From: Thamnaconus septentrionalis
Taxonomy: Eukaryota > Chordata > Actinopteri > Tetraodontiformes > Monacanthidae
Length of the DNA: 64,000 nt
Direction of reading: 5' to 3'
Assembly (NCBI GenBank): GCA_009823395.1
Contig: CM020514.1
Location: 5,046,966 to 5,110,965 of the forward strand
The position numbers and the translations under genes are program-made. The notes under the pieces are model-generated. The model worked only from the letters and a program-made list of their open reading frames with translations, did no database searches and had not been told where the DNA came from. Each line of letters begins with the position of its first letter. Positions within the stretch are counted from its first letter, which is position 1. This document shows, one piece after another, positions 1 to 15,707 of the stretch.

Positions 1-5798
<5,798 letters not shown>

Positions 5799-5799
5799 C

Positions 5800-6130
5800 A
5801 CGGAACTTTTCCTCCTCTCGCGTCCGTAAAAGAGGCTCGAAAAGCGGGCGGTTCAGCAGCAGCAGCTGTCAGGGGCGAAACATTCAGGAGTGTTTTGTTT
5901 CCACGCTTTTTTTTGAAACCCGGTGCGGTGGGACACGTCCGCGGGGCAGAGCGTGACGAGGGAGGAGGACCGACGCGGAAGTACCGTGACGCGGCAGCGC
6001 TATTGGCTGCGAGTCAGAGGGCGTCGTCCTCCCGCTGGCCAATCAGATTCGTGGGCCCCCTTTTGAGGGAAGTTCCTTGAAAAATGTCGCGCAGAGGGCA
6101 CGAGGCGACGGACCTACCCTCGAATCCACA
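5800..6130 (-). promoter_or_regulatory. gk: CpG-rich gk promoter and 5' leader
   Basis: A GC- and CpG-dense block directly upstream of the gk ATG, in AT-rich surroundings. It has CCAAT boxes in both orientations (ATTGG at 6002-6006, CCAAT at 6039-6043) and no clear TATA box near the ATG, as expected for a housekeeping CpG-island promoter. The exact transcription start cannot be read from sequence. Confidence 0.65.
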
Positions 6131-7024
6131 GCGGAGAGTTCAGCGTTTCGTGAGGTGGTCCTTGGCTTGCGGAATACTGTTGAGCAAGCTATAAAAAAAA
6201 GAAAGAAAAAAAGGCATTTAATAATTTTCGTTGAAAATATTTTAGCGTGAAAAGCCACTTGTTACATCTTTTTCAATGGAAATGAATGTTTCTTCCTCGT
6301 TGGAATTTTATGGCACTTGACATTTATTGTGTTGCTTCACGTGAATTGTCCTCCCTCTAACCATGGAATATGCTCCGCTCTTATAAAGCATTTAACTGCC
6401 CAGCAGTACTCTTATTGTTTTCACGACATTCTCGCATATTTCTGACTTTAATCTAACATTCTCAGAATTCACTTTCACAATTTCCTTCCAGTCCGTGTGG
6501 AAGGTCACGATTCAGTCATACTTACGGGTATTGTCATTTCCGTGGAAGGTCATCGCCTTTTTTTACGCAAAGAAGTTGAGTATTTTTTTTTTGCTCTTGG
6601 TGTTTCGACATTGTAGTCCATCTTGTTACGTGCAGATAATAGAAATGGTCAAATAAAGTTCATTAGGTCGACAGGCGTAAATGACGTTGGGCCATCTCTG
6701 TTGAAAGACTATTCATTTTAATTCTCCTCAAACTAGTAAAATGTGTACTAGTGAAATCTATGCAATCGCTTGGTTGTATGGTGACACCTACAGGTCAACA
6801 GCCTACCCTACACTTTCAATGTTGCATCTTCTCGTAAATAAGCGTCGATTAAAGTCCAGTGAATTACGTCGTTGAAACTAAGTAAAGGTGGGTCAAAATT
6901 GCAATATTATGCTAGCAGTAATATAAGAGAATATCCTCCTTAAAAATGTAAATAAAAATAGTTACAAATTGAAATAGATTTGGTAAAAGAAACGATATCA
7001 AACTGAATAGAATATAGAAAAAAC
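6131..7024. other. Spacer between gk and pde9a
   Basis: AT-rich sequence without a recognisable gene or clear repeat. Confidence 0.6.
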
Positions 7025-7030
7025 TTTATT
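7025..7030 (-). terminator. Candidate pde9a polyadenylation signal
   Basis: TTTATT on the plus strand, that is AATAAA on the transcribed strand, 576 bp after the stop codon. It is the first canonical hexamer I noticed downstream of the coding end. Confidence 0.5.
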
Positions 7031-7380
7031 AGTCACATACATAAATGACAGCAAAATTATTAATCTGCATTTGATCCCTCCATGTGAAGAGAAGTTGTCA
7101 GCAACTACACGAACAGTAGCTTCCAGGGCATCAGATCGGCGCATTCGACTGGATCATTTTTAGTGTGGAATTTTGATTTTTTTTGTCGTCCCCACCGCAT
7201 TCTCTCCCTCATCCATTTTCTGCATACAAGAGATCTTCTACCGTTCTGTAATTTCAGACATAATCCCCCATGCTCACATCAGATTGACTAAATTTGCTGT
7301 GTAATTCCAAATAAGCGCAATCTTTGCAACACATTATGTAACACATATTTAAAAAAAAAAAAGTATTGTGGTATCCCATC

Positions 7381-7464
7381 GACTGATTAAAGGCTTTACA
7401 CCACAGTCGACTGATTAAAGGCTTTACACCACAGTCGACTGATTAAAGGCTTTACACCACAGTC
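7381..7464. repeat. 28-bp unit in three perfect tandem copies (pde9a 3' UTR)
   Basis: Copies at 7381-7408, 7409-7436 and 7437-7464 are identical; each begins GACTGATTAAAGGC and ends CACCACAGTC. They lie between the pde9a stop codon and the candidate polyA signal, so are probably in the mRNA. Confidence 0.93.
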
Positions 7465-7605
7465 AATGTATTTTTCACCAAACACCAAAGCTACAAAAAA
7501 GTGACAAACAGGACTGTGCTTATGTTTTGCAGGGTTGTTTGAAAGCCTGGTAGAAATACTATGTAACTTTACCGTGATTCAGTCTCATGTTTGCAATTCT
7601 TTAAG

Positions 7606-7779
7606 TCACTGGTCTGGTTTCGAGCCACTGGGTGCATCATCAGCGTGGCCATCTGCTGTAGTTTCTTTAGCCTTGGCTGCGTTCTCACTCTGAGCCCAGT
7701 TCTGACTCTCCCTCTCCAGAGCCTTCTCCATCTCCGTGTAGTAATCCAGCGCCTTCCGGACCGGGTGGATGATGTGTTG
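7606..7779 (-). CDS. pde9a: pde9a coding exon 14 with stop
   Basis: Acceptor CAG at 7782-7780. Encodes [20 protein letters not shown] and an acidic/polar tail ending GSKPDQ before TGA at 7608-7606. Confidence 0.92.
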   Translation of the reverse strand, partial: QHIIHPVRKALDYYTEMEKALERESQNWAQSENAAKAKETTADGHADDAPSGSKPDQ

Positions 7780-10700
7780 CTGCGAAACATATGAAGAATT
7801 GCTGGGTGAGAAGATGAAAGAAAAGTTCTGCCGCCTCTTATTATGTTTCTCCTGACGTTTGTCAAGCGGTTTACCTCCAAGCAGGGGAAAAGGTTTGCCA
7901 GCTCGATGAACAGAGGCAGCAGGACGAATCGGATGAAGCCGGTCTGTGACGAAGGCTTGGTCACCTTGTCTCTGTCCATGAAAGGAGTGACGGGGAGACC
8001 CTCCAACTTCTCCACATCACTCTGAAGAAGTGTGGGTGGGATTAATGATGTTAGAAAGAAAACTACCCATGCATCACATTGCATTTTGAGGGAATAGTGT
8101 CTCAGCAGCAACATTATTCTACTTCCTGTAGTTGGGTGTAGGCTAAAGCAGCGGCAGACTGCTGACTAGACTGCTAGCTCTTTTATTTACCTGCAAATGT
8201 AAAATGTGATGCGAGTGTAAATTTCTTTCTAACGTTATTATATTGTCAAGACAGACTTTTACATCGATAGGCTGCCGTGATAATTTCTTTGCCTTGGGTG
8301 GGAAAGATATTTTTTTGACTTTTTATTGGCAGGCTAGCTGAAACCTTTGGCTTGCGTTAGCTTAGCACCAGCGAACTCTGCTAAGCTATGAGGACAGGCT
8401 GAAATTATTTGAAACGGTCTCCACTGATGAATAGCACACTGGCTAACATGGAAATGAGGTCCTGCGTCCAAATAATACACCGTTTACATGCAAAATAAAT
8501 CATCTACTTTGAAATGATTAAAAAAAAATTTTTGGAATTGTATGATCATGAATGGTTATTAGTTAACCATTCAGTCAGGGTGTAAAAACAGCATTTGTAC
8601 TTATGTCAGTGCAGAGATTTTTGATGCAGTGTGTGTAGTGAAGTCTTTGGGCCTGAGAGTGAGGGTGAATTCACCTCACTTGGGCGCAAAGCATCACTAG
8701 CCGATCAGCGTAGAGAGGTGGCAAAGCAAACATTTAGTGAGTTAGAGTGAAAATAATGGGCAAACTCCTAATTTAATAGACCAACAAATGCATGCAAAGC
8801 ATGAAAGGAAAAAATATGGTTGACAAGAAGCAAACGCCTGAAGATAAATATTAGTATATAATAAATATAATAACTCCTAACAGTTTTATTATATGATTGA
8901 GTAAATTTGGGTGTACATTATTATTGTGAATTGATGCATTTGTCTTTTAATGAAGCAAAATTCAACAAGCAAACCTACTTACCTGGTTGTAGAACTCCTG
9001 CAGCAGGCAGTCCAACCAGGGCTCAGCCACCTCCATGGGCCGAGCCTCGTTGGATATGTCGCTGACTTTGATGAGAATCATCATCAGCTGCGAAAAGGCA
9101 AACAACCGGGCGTGTTTTAGGACCTCCTCTGCGAAGCTGGTTTTCCGTTCAAACACAGCTCCTGCACGTCCCTCACCACGTCTCGGTGCTCCTTGTTGTT
9201 GAAGTCGAAAGCCGGCAGGATGGATTTGAATTTGTTGAGGATCTCGTTGTGCCTCGTCATGTCCGTGGCCAAGATGCACCTGCGGGACAAGCAGACTGGA
9301 GCGTTACTCTGACCTTCCGGCGACGAGGCAAAACAGACAACTCGGGCAGAGGGATGATCTCACTTGATGATTCCCTCCCTGATCCGTTTGTACTGGTCCA
9401 CGGCAAGATTTCTGAAGATGTTGCTCTCTGTCTGGAAAGCGGAAAATCCTCAGTGTATTCTCCATTGCTCGTCGAGTTCAAATTCCGAAGTTTTTTGAGC
9501 GGTGCCTGTTTTCTACCTTCTCCAGTATCTCAAAGGCCACGGCACAGTGGTGGTTCTCCAGCGGAGAGATGTCGTTGTAGCGGAGAGCCAGCTCAGTCCG
9601 GGCATTGATCTGAAAAACGGATATTGACAATGGTCTGTGTTCAAAATGTTCAAAGTATGTCCAATATAAGACGGGTGGGTGGAGAGATGCTTTAATAATA
9701 GCTGTGGGAATTTCAACGAGCTTCGCCAATAATTTTACAGTAGCTGAGAAGTTACTTAAAGGGGTAATACGCAATTTTTTACCATTGTCATAGATAGGGA
9801 AATAAAAAATTGGTACGTTACTCTTTTGTGGTGTTATTTCATCATAGGTAGAGTATCATATTGCGAACCCTCATTGGCTGTTCATTTTCCAGGTATTATA
9901 ATACATCCATGCTTTTGTGTCAGAGGCAAGGCAAGTCCAGGCCCCCTCAGAAACACCACATGGCCTGCAGATTTATGGGTATGTCAAGCATGATCTTCGC
10001 TAACATTAGCACATCCAGGTCCTTCACTCAACATTCACATATACAAACATATACTTTGATGATCATGCAACATTTTTCTCCCTCGTGTGAGAGAAAAGGG
10101 AATGCGAGATGAAGTTTTGGTACATGCTGTGCTCAGCTGCGCTCTCTAGTGGTGAACAAAATTGTGCAAAACACCGTCCTCTTTGGCATTCGGGACAAAC
10201 AGTCGTGACAAAGCAGGTGGGATGCGATTAAGGAGGGGGTTTAGGCACCTGATAGGCATTGTTGTATCCGGCGTGGTCGAGGTCGTGGCAGACGGCCGAG
10301 GTCAACATGATGAGCAGGTCGACGCTCTCCATCTTGTTCCTCAGGTCCGTCAGCCAGATCAAACCGTACATCTGCGCAATGGAATCACACTCCTCAGGAT
10401 GTATAATACAAATTTTCTGTGCTGCTTTGGTCTGCTGCTGTTTCTTGCTTTTTCCTCAGAGTTAGAATTTAATAATAATTTATTTTGTTTTTAGTTCCTT
10501 TAATCTAAAAAGTGGAAGAACAACATTTAACATTAAAATACGCAAGAAATGACATTAAACCAACCTAAACTGTGTAGAACATGCGTCACAAAGTAACCAT
10601 AATTCTATGTCACAATACTAATATTAATAATACATATAATCAATATCCATATAAAGCAAATCATATAATTGCTTGTCTGTGAAGCTCCACCTTTCAAAGA

Positions 10701-11731
10701 GTGCCCGCTCACTCAACTGCCCTTATGTGATGTCACAAGGGGCACTGACAAGTCATCTAACAAATCCATCCAGGTGTTAGTACCACCCTCTTTGTCACTC
10801 TTTATTTATTTTTTTACTCCATGCTGATTTTCCCCTTGTTTATACATGTGCACGTTTCCCATTCCCGGTGCTGAGTGGTCCACTGATTTGGGCCCGTGCT
10901 TGATTCTGACGGCTGAAGGGCTCTCAGCGAAGACCAATTTGCCAATTTCGGGGCCCTTCACAGTTTGCCCTGATGAGACGTCGACCTCCGAACGCACTCG
11001 CAAGGGCGCAACGCTCACCATCTGGGTAACGCAGAAGCAGTGCTTGAAGTTGTGGAAGGGGATGTTGTTGTAGCGCTGGTAGACCTCGAACAGGAAGTGC
11101 TGCAGCACCTCGGCCTCGATGTTGAAGCTCGCCGTGAAATCCAAGTCCGTGTACATGACCTGCAGGAGCACCATGATCTCCGCATCCTCCCACTGCCTAC
11201 GCAAAATACACACGTGAGTGTATGTGAGGACAGTGGGGGAAGAAAGCTTTTGGGCTAACTGTGTAATGTTTGGAGTTTTTGAAGAAGAAACAGCAACATC
11301 AAGTGGTTAAATTTTAGATTGCAGCTTTCACTCAGTCTGCCCCTCCAGAGCTTGCCAGTGAGCTACAGTGGCCTACGCACCCAATATATGCATTTCCATA
11401 CATATATGTACACATATATGACATATATGCACACACACACACACCCTCTCCTGTTTGTATGCAGCTAATTGGTTACCTAATTGTTTGTCAGTGTGTGAAA
11501 ACACATTTGCATATTTGCAAAGCCTTGCATAAAAAAACATGTACACCCACACATTAAATAGCACCGTAAAGCACAATTTACCAGGGCTTGAAATTAAAAC
11601 TGTCAATAGCCATAATTATGCCAAGCCCTGGTTTTCTATTACACCCTGCGCAGAAACACATATCCATCAGGCTGCTGCTGTTGTGGGTTTAAAAGCTTTT
11701 TGCACACATGGAGACAAATTGAAAAGGTAGC

Positions 11732-11764
<33 letters not shown>

Positions 11765-14700
11765 ACACTTCAAATGCTGTGTGTTTTGATCAAGCCCCTT
11801 TATGAAGAAGCTCTTTTGATCAGCGGGCCTATTCACATTGAAATGAGTGCGTCCGTTTGAGGAAGCATCAGACGGCCATTAGCTGACCGTCCACCTCCTG
11901 CCTGGGATCCTGCTGTCTTTGAAGACCCGTCTCCCTTCAGGGCGATGACCAGAGGTGGCAAGAGTATTCACATTGTGTACTAAGGTAGAAGTATGGATAC
12001 TTGGGTCGAAAAAAAATACTCATTTATCTCCTTTACTCAAGTAAAAGTAATAAAGTACAGGTTTTGAAATGTAATGAAGTAGTGAATGAAGTAATGAATG
12101 AAATGACTAATAAACAAAAACCAATGCTTATTTTTCTCTGTACTGAAAACGTACTGAACAGTACAGATACCTGAAAAATCTACTTTAGCACAGTAACAAA
12201 GTATTTGGTACTTTGTCACTTCTTCTCATCTTTGTTGTTTCTCATCTCTGGTGATCATAAGAAATAATTTCGACATACCGGCCGCATTCAGACTCACCAG
12301 TTGTCGAAGGTGGGTGTCTTCAAGTACTGCCTCACCTTCTCGGACACCTCCAGGGAGCTGCGGGGGGCGACACCAAACATCAGGGGGGCAGCTGGAAAAG
12401 ATTCATTTCAAATGAAAAGAAAATGTGTGTAACTTCATTTCCTCGCGTGCCTCATCTCCAGGAACTTTTCCCGCACGTGCTCGCACTCCTCCCCGGTTTT
12501 GTGCAGCGCCCTCTTGTGGTAGAACGGGGAGGGCTTGTGCGTTCCCTCCGACAGGTCTTTGAAGAGTCCCAGCCAGCTGAGATGCTCCACGCTCTGAGGA
12601 CAGGCGGTGGGGGGAAAACCACAATAACAGAAGGCTGAAGTGAGTGTCATTGTGAATAAAAAAGTTAAGGATGGACTTTCTTCAGTGAGATGGAAAACAC
12701 AGATACATTTTTCCATCATAGAAGACCTTTCAGACAAACGAGGGTTTCCTCCACACCTCTAATTTCTCCCGGAAAGAATCCACCTGCTTCTTCATCTCGT
12801 GCACAATCGCAGGGGTCTCTCCGGCCTCGATCAGGATTTTCTTCTCCAGGCTCTGCAGCCTGAGAAAGTGCCAGCATTAGAAATATACAGTTAATCTAAT
12901 AGTACAGTGACAAATATGCCCAAAGCTCCGATCTCTGATTGATATTCTGAAGTAAAAAAACACCCCAAATTAACCCCATTTTTGTTCCTTCCCACCTCTC
13001 TCACCTTTTCTCCATGGTGGACAGGTCAAATCCCAGCGCACCAACAAGCCCCGCCCCTGAGACAAGAGGAACACCCCCAGATTGTCATCGTTATCTCAAG
13101 ACAAAGTGCTGCAATCCTACTGATTGAAGGTCCAGTGTGTAAAATCTGGTGTGATTTATGATTTTTTATATTGGTATACACTTAATATACTGCCCATGAA
13201 TGCATATTATTATTAATTAAAGTGTATACTCACAGAACAATGAAAGTAATTTGGTTTTCCTACCCATAGAATGGTTTATATTTATATATACTGTAAGAAT
13301 ACACATCGAGCAAGGATCTGGCTCCCAGTTAGCTGCCCTCTCAACCATTGTTTGTTGTTTATTTAATGGATCCCAATTAGCTGACACCTAGGCAACTGCT
13401 AGTCTTCCTGTGGTCCCTATATTCCTAAGGAAGCCTGGTGTGGACAATCCAGCCCGACTGACAGTGCGTTTTGTAATGAGGGAGAACGCTCACGTCCTCA
13501 AATAAACCAACAAAGAAGAAGGTGGACGAGGTATCCAGGTTTGTTTGTGCGGGCCACCGTAGTTCACTGGCAAACTCGGGAGAGGGAGGGTGAGCGAAAG
13601 AGCGCTGCAATCTGAAATGTAACCGCTTGATGTCGCTGACGCTTCCTCTCAAAATCTCCAAGTATTCCACGCTTGACCTTTAAGCCGAGGATACCTAAAG
13701 GCTCGCTGTTGCAGTTGGCAGCCACCACCTCCAGCTTGTAGCAGGAGTTGGGGGCGTTGGGCTCCAGAGCCGGGGAGATGTTGATGATGTTGCCCTTGGG
13801 GTTGTAAAGCTTCAGGATGTCGTGGGGTCCCGCCTCTGCCGCCGAGCGAAACAGATCTGGATAGAGGAGAGGACGACGGGGAATTAGTTCAAAAATTCAA
13901 CCTGGTCAACCTCCGTCCATCCATGCACATATTTCAAACATACAGTTCATGCTGCTCATTCCCTATACAGAAGAAAGAAACTTCAGCCGAGAGTCGAACC
14001 CAAAACCTTGTGAAGAACCAGCGCAAACTCTTTACGCCTCCTGGGTGGACACTGGACAGTAAAATATGAAGTTTTGACATAAAGGTATTTATACTCATTC
14101 TCATCCTGGACTCTGGCACAGCAGCCTACCATAAATAATTGTCCCAAAAAAACAACTACCAGAAAACAGCATATGTAGCCCTCTGTTTACAGCCTCTTGA
14201 CAAAAACACTATCTGTTAGCCTCGTGCTAACAACCGATGCATTGTTAAGACGTTCCACGTGTTCGGAAGGGGACAAAAAAAAAGACGGTTCGAGGGGCGC
14301 AGCTAACACCTGATTGAGTGTGTTATTTGCCGACCTAACAAAGGTGTCAGTGCCCATTGTGATGTCACAGAGGGCTGGTTTCCAGCATTCATTTGGCACT
14401 CATTTCTTGGTGGTGGACTTTTCTCATTTCTGGGGAGTTCAATGACAGGATGGAGACACAGATTATTGTAAGAAAACGTCGGTGGAGTGATTTCCATACA
14501 ATGTGGAAAAATTGAAAACGTTGCTTCCTTGTAGGTTTTTTTTATTTATTTATCACAAGCCAAAGCCAATTATGAATAAACTCGTTAGAGACGACTACAC
14601 TTGTCAGACACATTCCGCAAAACTATCTTACATTAGGAAAAGACAAATCAACAAGACCAAGGGCTCCACACACGCCCAGCCTTCCTCTCATCTCGGAACA

Positions 14701-15329
14701 CATTAGGGCCGGATGTGATGAGCTGTCAGTGGCAGCTGGGGCAGCCTCTCCACCACTTGTTTTGGCAATGCTCAACTGGCCACCCAACTGAAGAGAGCCC
14801 TTTGCTCAGTGAACGCAACTCAGGGTCACTGTTGCGCTCTAGACCAGGGTTGGGCAAACGTTTTGACTGGTGGGGCCACAATGGGTTCTAAAATTTGACA
14901 GAGGGGCCGGAGCAGGAGCAGGTGGATGGAGTGTTTTGGTGACCCACCTCATAGGAGGAAAAAATATATTGTAGGATGTGTAGAAAACTTGTTGCTTTAA
15001 TGTCGATTGAAAATGAACAAAAGTTGGTATTTAGCTCTTTATTGAAATGACGCTAAAATAAAATGGATGAAATACAGCTATTTCATTACTTACTTACGGT
15101 CCGCATGTGGGCCCCGCACCATATTTTCCCCATGCCTGCTCTGGGACTTTGCTTGAGGCCACACAGGGTGACAGTACAGATATAAATGTGTGCAATATCA
15201 ATATAATGATGTAGACTTGAAAATCAGGACAGTCCTCCTACCTTTGAGGCTCTGCGCCAGGCAGTCCACCGGGAACTCCGCCTGCTCCGGTCTCCCGTTC
15301 ACCGTGAAGTAAATGATTTTCGTCCCCAT
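7606..15329 (-). CDS. pde9a: PDE9A-like cGMP-specific 3',5'-cyclic phosphodiesterase (14 coding exons)
   Basis: Class I cyclic nucleotide phosphodiesterase; the family hydrolyses cGMP to GMP with high affinity. Exons (minus): 15242-15329, 13695-13856, 13005-13056, 12757-12859, 12451-12593, 12298-12357, 11019-11196, 10249-10371, 9517-9609, 9364-9431, 9177-9279, 8983-9087, 7875-8021, 7606-7779. Total 1599 nt, 532 aa, close to the 533 aa of human PDE9A2. Catalytic residues fall exactly where expected: HNFKH (H251, H255), HDLDH (H291, D292), D401 in VSDISNE, and invariant Q452. [28 protein letters not shown] and [10 protein letters not shown] are typical PDE9A text. The first 100 residues ([15 protein letters not shown]...) resemble mammalian PDE9A only loosely, so this may be a diverged fish paralog. 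An in-frame ATG at 15389 would add 20 residues; I prefer 15329 because it gives the family length and a GACATGG context. Confidence 0.93.
7875..8021 (-). CDS. pde9a: pde9a coding exon 13 (invariant Gln)
   Basis: Acceptor CAG at 8024-8022, donor GAG|GTAAAC. Encodes [20 protein letters not shown], then [18 protein letters not shown] with the purine-binding Gln. Confidence 0.95.
8200..8525. repeat. Dispersed repeat, copy 1 (pde9a intron 12)
   Basis: Shares ordered blocks with 58785-59095: GGCTAGC-GAAACC, GCTAGC-TAGCACAGC-like text, ACTGATRAATAGCACACTGG and CTTTGAAATGATT/CTTCAAAATGATT. Both are on the same strand. Probably a non-autonomous transposon; ends not resolved. Confidence 0.6.
8983..9087 (-). 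CDS. pde9a: pde9a coding exon 12
   Basis: Acceptor CAG at 9090-9088, donor CAG|GTAAGT. Encodes [20 protein letters not shown] and [15 protein letters not shown], with the distal metal-ligand Asp. Confidence 0.95.
9177..9279 (-). CDS. pde9a: pde9a coding exon 11
   Basis: Acceptor CAG at 9282-9280, donor GTG|GTGAGG. Encodes [20 protein letters not shown] and [14 protein letters not shown]. Confidence 0.92.
9364..9431 (-). CDS. pde9a: pde9a coding exon 10
   Basis: Acceptor CAG at 9434-9432, donor CAA|GTGAGA. Encodes [20 protein letters not shown] and II. Confidence 0.9.
9517..9609 (-). CDS. pde9a: pde9a coding exon 9
   Basis: Acceptor CAG at 9612-9610, donor AAG|GTAGAA. Encodes [20 protein letters not shown] and [11 protein letters not shown], almost identical to PDE9A. 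Confidence 0.95.
9755..10185. repeat. Possible short inverted-repeat element (pde9a intron 8)
   Basis: Begins TTAAAGGGGTAATACGCAA, which resembles the TTAAAGG starts of the MITE family described at 13124. The right end is unclear, near TCTAGTGGTGAACAAAATTG. Confidence 0.3.
10249..10371 (-). CDS. pde9a: pde9a coding exon 8 (HD metal site)
   Basis: Acceptor CAG at 10374-10372, donor CAG|GTGCCT. Encodes [18 protein letters not shown] and [15 protein letters not shown]; the H-D pair coordinates the catalytic metals. Confidence 0.95.
10715..10830 (+). repeat. Family-B repeat, partial copy (pde9a intron 7)
   Basis: Contains GTGATGTCACAAGGGGCA followed by CTGACA and CCAGGTGTTAGTACCACC, matching the other family-B copies at 14150, 21335, 38985 and 48720. 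Confidence 0.6.
11019..11196 (-). CDS. pde9a: pde9a coding exon 7 (first catalytic His motif)
   Basis: Acceptor TAG at 11199-11197, donor ATG|GTGAGC. Contains [18 protein letters not shown] with the catalytic and metal-binding His pair. Confidence 0.95.
11297..11372 (+). repeat. Fragment of family-A MITE (pde9a intron 6)
   Basis: TTTTAGATTGCAGC, CTTTCACTCA, CTTGCCAGTGAGCTACAGTG and GGCC match the element at 56639-57038. Confidence 0.6.
11732..11768. repeat. (CA)n microsatellite
   Basis: About 18 CA units with one interruption, in pde9a intron 6; a shorter CA run lies at about 11429-11444. Confidence 0.95.
11950..12250. mobile_element. hAT-like non-autonomous DNA transposon (pde9a intron 6)
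   Basis: Starts CAGAGGTGGCAAGAGTATTC and ends CATCTCTG, with the interior ACTCAAGTAAAAGTAATAAA and AGTATTTGGTACTTTGTCAC, typical of a very common fish hAT-type element. Flanking 8-mers GCGATGAC and GTGATCAT agree at 5 of 8 positions, compatible with a decayed target duplication. It ends 47 bp from the exon 6 donor. Confidence 0.65.
12298..12357 (-). CDS. pde9a: pde9a coding exon 6
   Basis: Acceptor CAG at 12360-12358, donor CTG|GTGAGT. Encodes [19 protein letters not shown] and the first two bases of a Trp codon; matches the KPTFDVW region opening the PDE9A catalytic domain. Confidence 0.9.
12451..12593 (-). CDS. pde9a: pde9a coding exon 5, followed by apparent GC donor
   Basis: Acceptor CAG at 12596-12594. 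Encodes [20 protein letters not shown] through VREKFLEM. The only donor that keeps frame with exon 6 is ATGAG|GCACGC, a GC instead of GT. Confidence 0.8.
12757..12859 (-). CDS. pde9a: pde9a coding exon 4
   Basis: Acceptor CAG at 12862-12860, donor GAG|GTGTGG. Encodes [20 protein letters not shown] and [14 protein letters not shown], heptad-like charged helix. Confidence 0.88.
13005..13056 (-). CDS. pde9a: pde9a coding exon 3
   Basis: Acceptor CAG at 13059-13057, donor AAAG|GTGAGA. Encodes [17 protein letters not shown], a short linker before the coiled-coil-like exon. Confidence 0.85.
13124..13683. mobile_element. Family-A MITE filling pde9a intron 2
   Basis: Starts TTGAAGGTCCAGTGTGTAAA and ends TTGACCTTTAA, the inverted counterpart. 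Shared interior with 19185-19617 includes AAGTGTATACTCA, CTCCCAGTTAGCTGCC, AAGGAAGCCTGGTG.GGACAA, CCAACAAAGAAGAAGGTGG and CTGGCAAACTC. It occupies about 88 percent of the 638-bp intron. Confidence 0.75.
13695..13856 (-). CDS. pde9a: pde9a coding exon 2
   Basis: Acceptor CAG at 13859-13857, donor TTAG|GTATCC. Encodes [20 protein letters not shown] through [15 protein letters not shown]. The donor lies only 12 nt from a transposon end. Confidence 0.85.
14150..14400 (-). repeat. Family-B repeat, inverted copy (pde9a intron 1)
   Basis: On the minus strand it reads CCCTCTGTGATGTCACAATG, then a CAGGTGTTAGC block, a T-run, ACGTGGAACGTCT, and TGTAAACAGAGGGCTACATA, in the same order as the plus-strand copies. 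Confidence 0.65.
14845..15143. mobile_element. hAT-like non-autonomous DNA transposon (pde9a intron 1)
   Basis: Starts CAGGGTTGGGCAAACGTTTT, then GGGGCCACAATGGGTTCTAA; ends near GTGGGCCCCGCACC and TGCCTGCTCTG. This is the familiar fish hAT pattern of CAGGG-TGGGCAAAC and GGGCC ends. No matching 8-bp target duplication is visible. Confidence 0.6.
15242..15329 (-). CDS. pde9a: pde9a coding exon 1
   Basis: Encodes [20 protein letters not shown] and VDCLAQSLK; donor AAAG|GTAGGA, phase 1. An in-frame upstream ATG (15389) leaves the start slightly uncertain. Confidence 0.8.
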
Positions 15330-15666
15330 GTCATCGATCGAGTGTTCCTGATGTCCGCCGCTCCGCCGCTCCTCTGAATCCCACATCATTATTTGTGCCC
15401 GATAAACACTCCACCGTCCCCTCCTCTCGTTAATCCCACCTACCCCACATGCTCCTCCCCCTCCATCCCTCCACCATCCTCATCCGTGTGCTTCCTGAGA
15501 CGGTGCTCCTGGCTGCTTGTTGCTACAAAGCAATGACAAGCTCTGCAGCTTCTCCAGGCAACGGAGGGGACTTCTCGGGGGCCCATCGGCACTTGCGAAT
15601 AACTCTAGATAAAATGAGAAAATTTCAAGTGAAAATTTTGGTCCAGTTTGGTCACGTGGTTTGCCT

Positions 15667-15669
<3 letters not shown>

Positions 15670-15703
<34 letters not shown>
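15670..15703. repeat. Long poly-T tract
   Basis: About 34 consecutive T, upstream of the pde9a start; a second T run is at about 15758-15773. Confidence 0.9.

Positions 15704-15707
<4 letters not shown>

Noticed and set aside
12471..12480. CAC|GTGCGG as an alternative GT donor for pde9a exon 5
   Set aside because: It would join exon 6 out of frame; the GC donor at 12450-12449 preserves the PDE9A reading frame.
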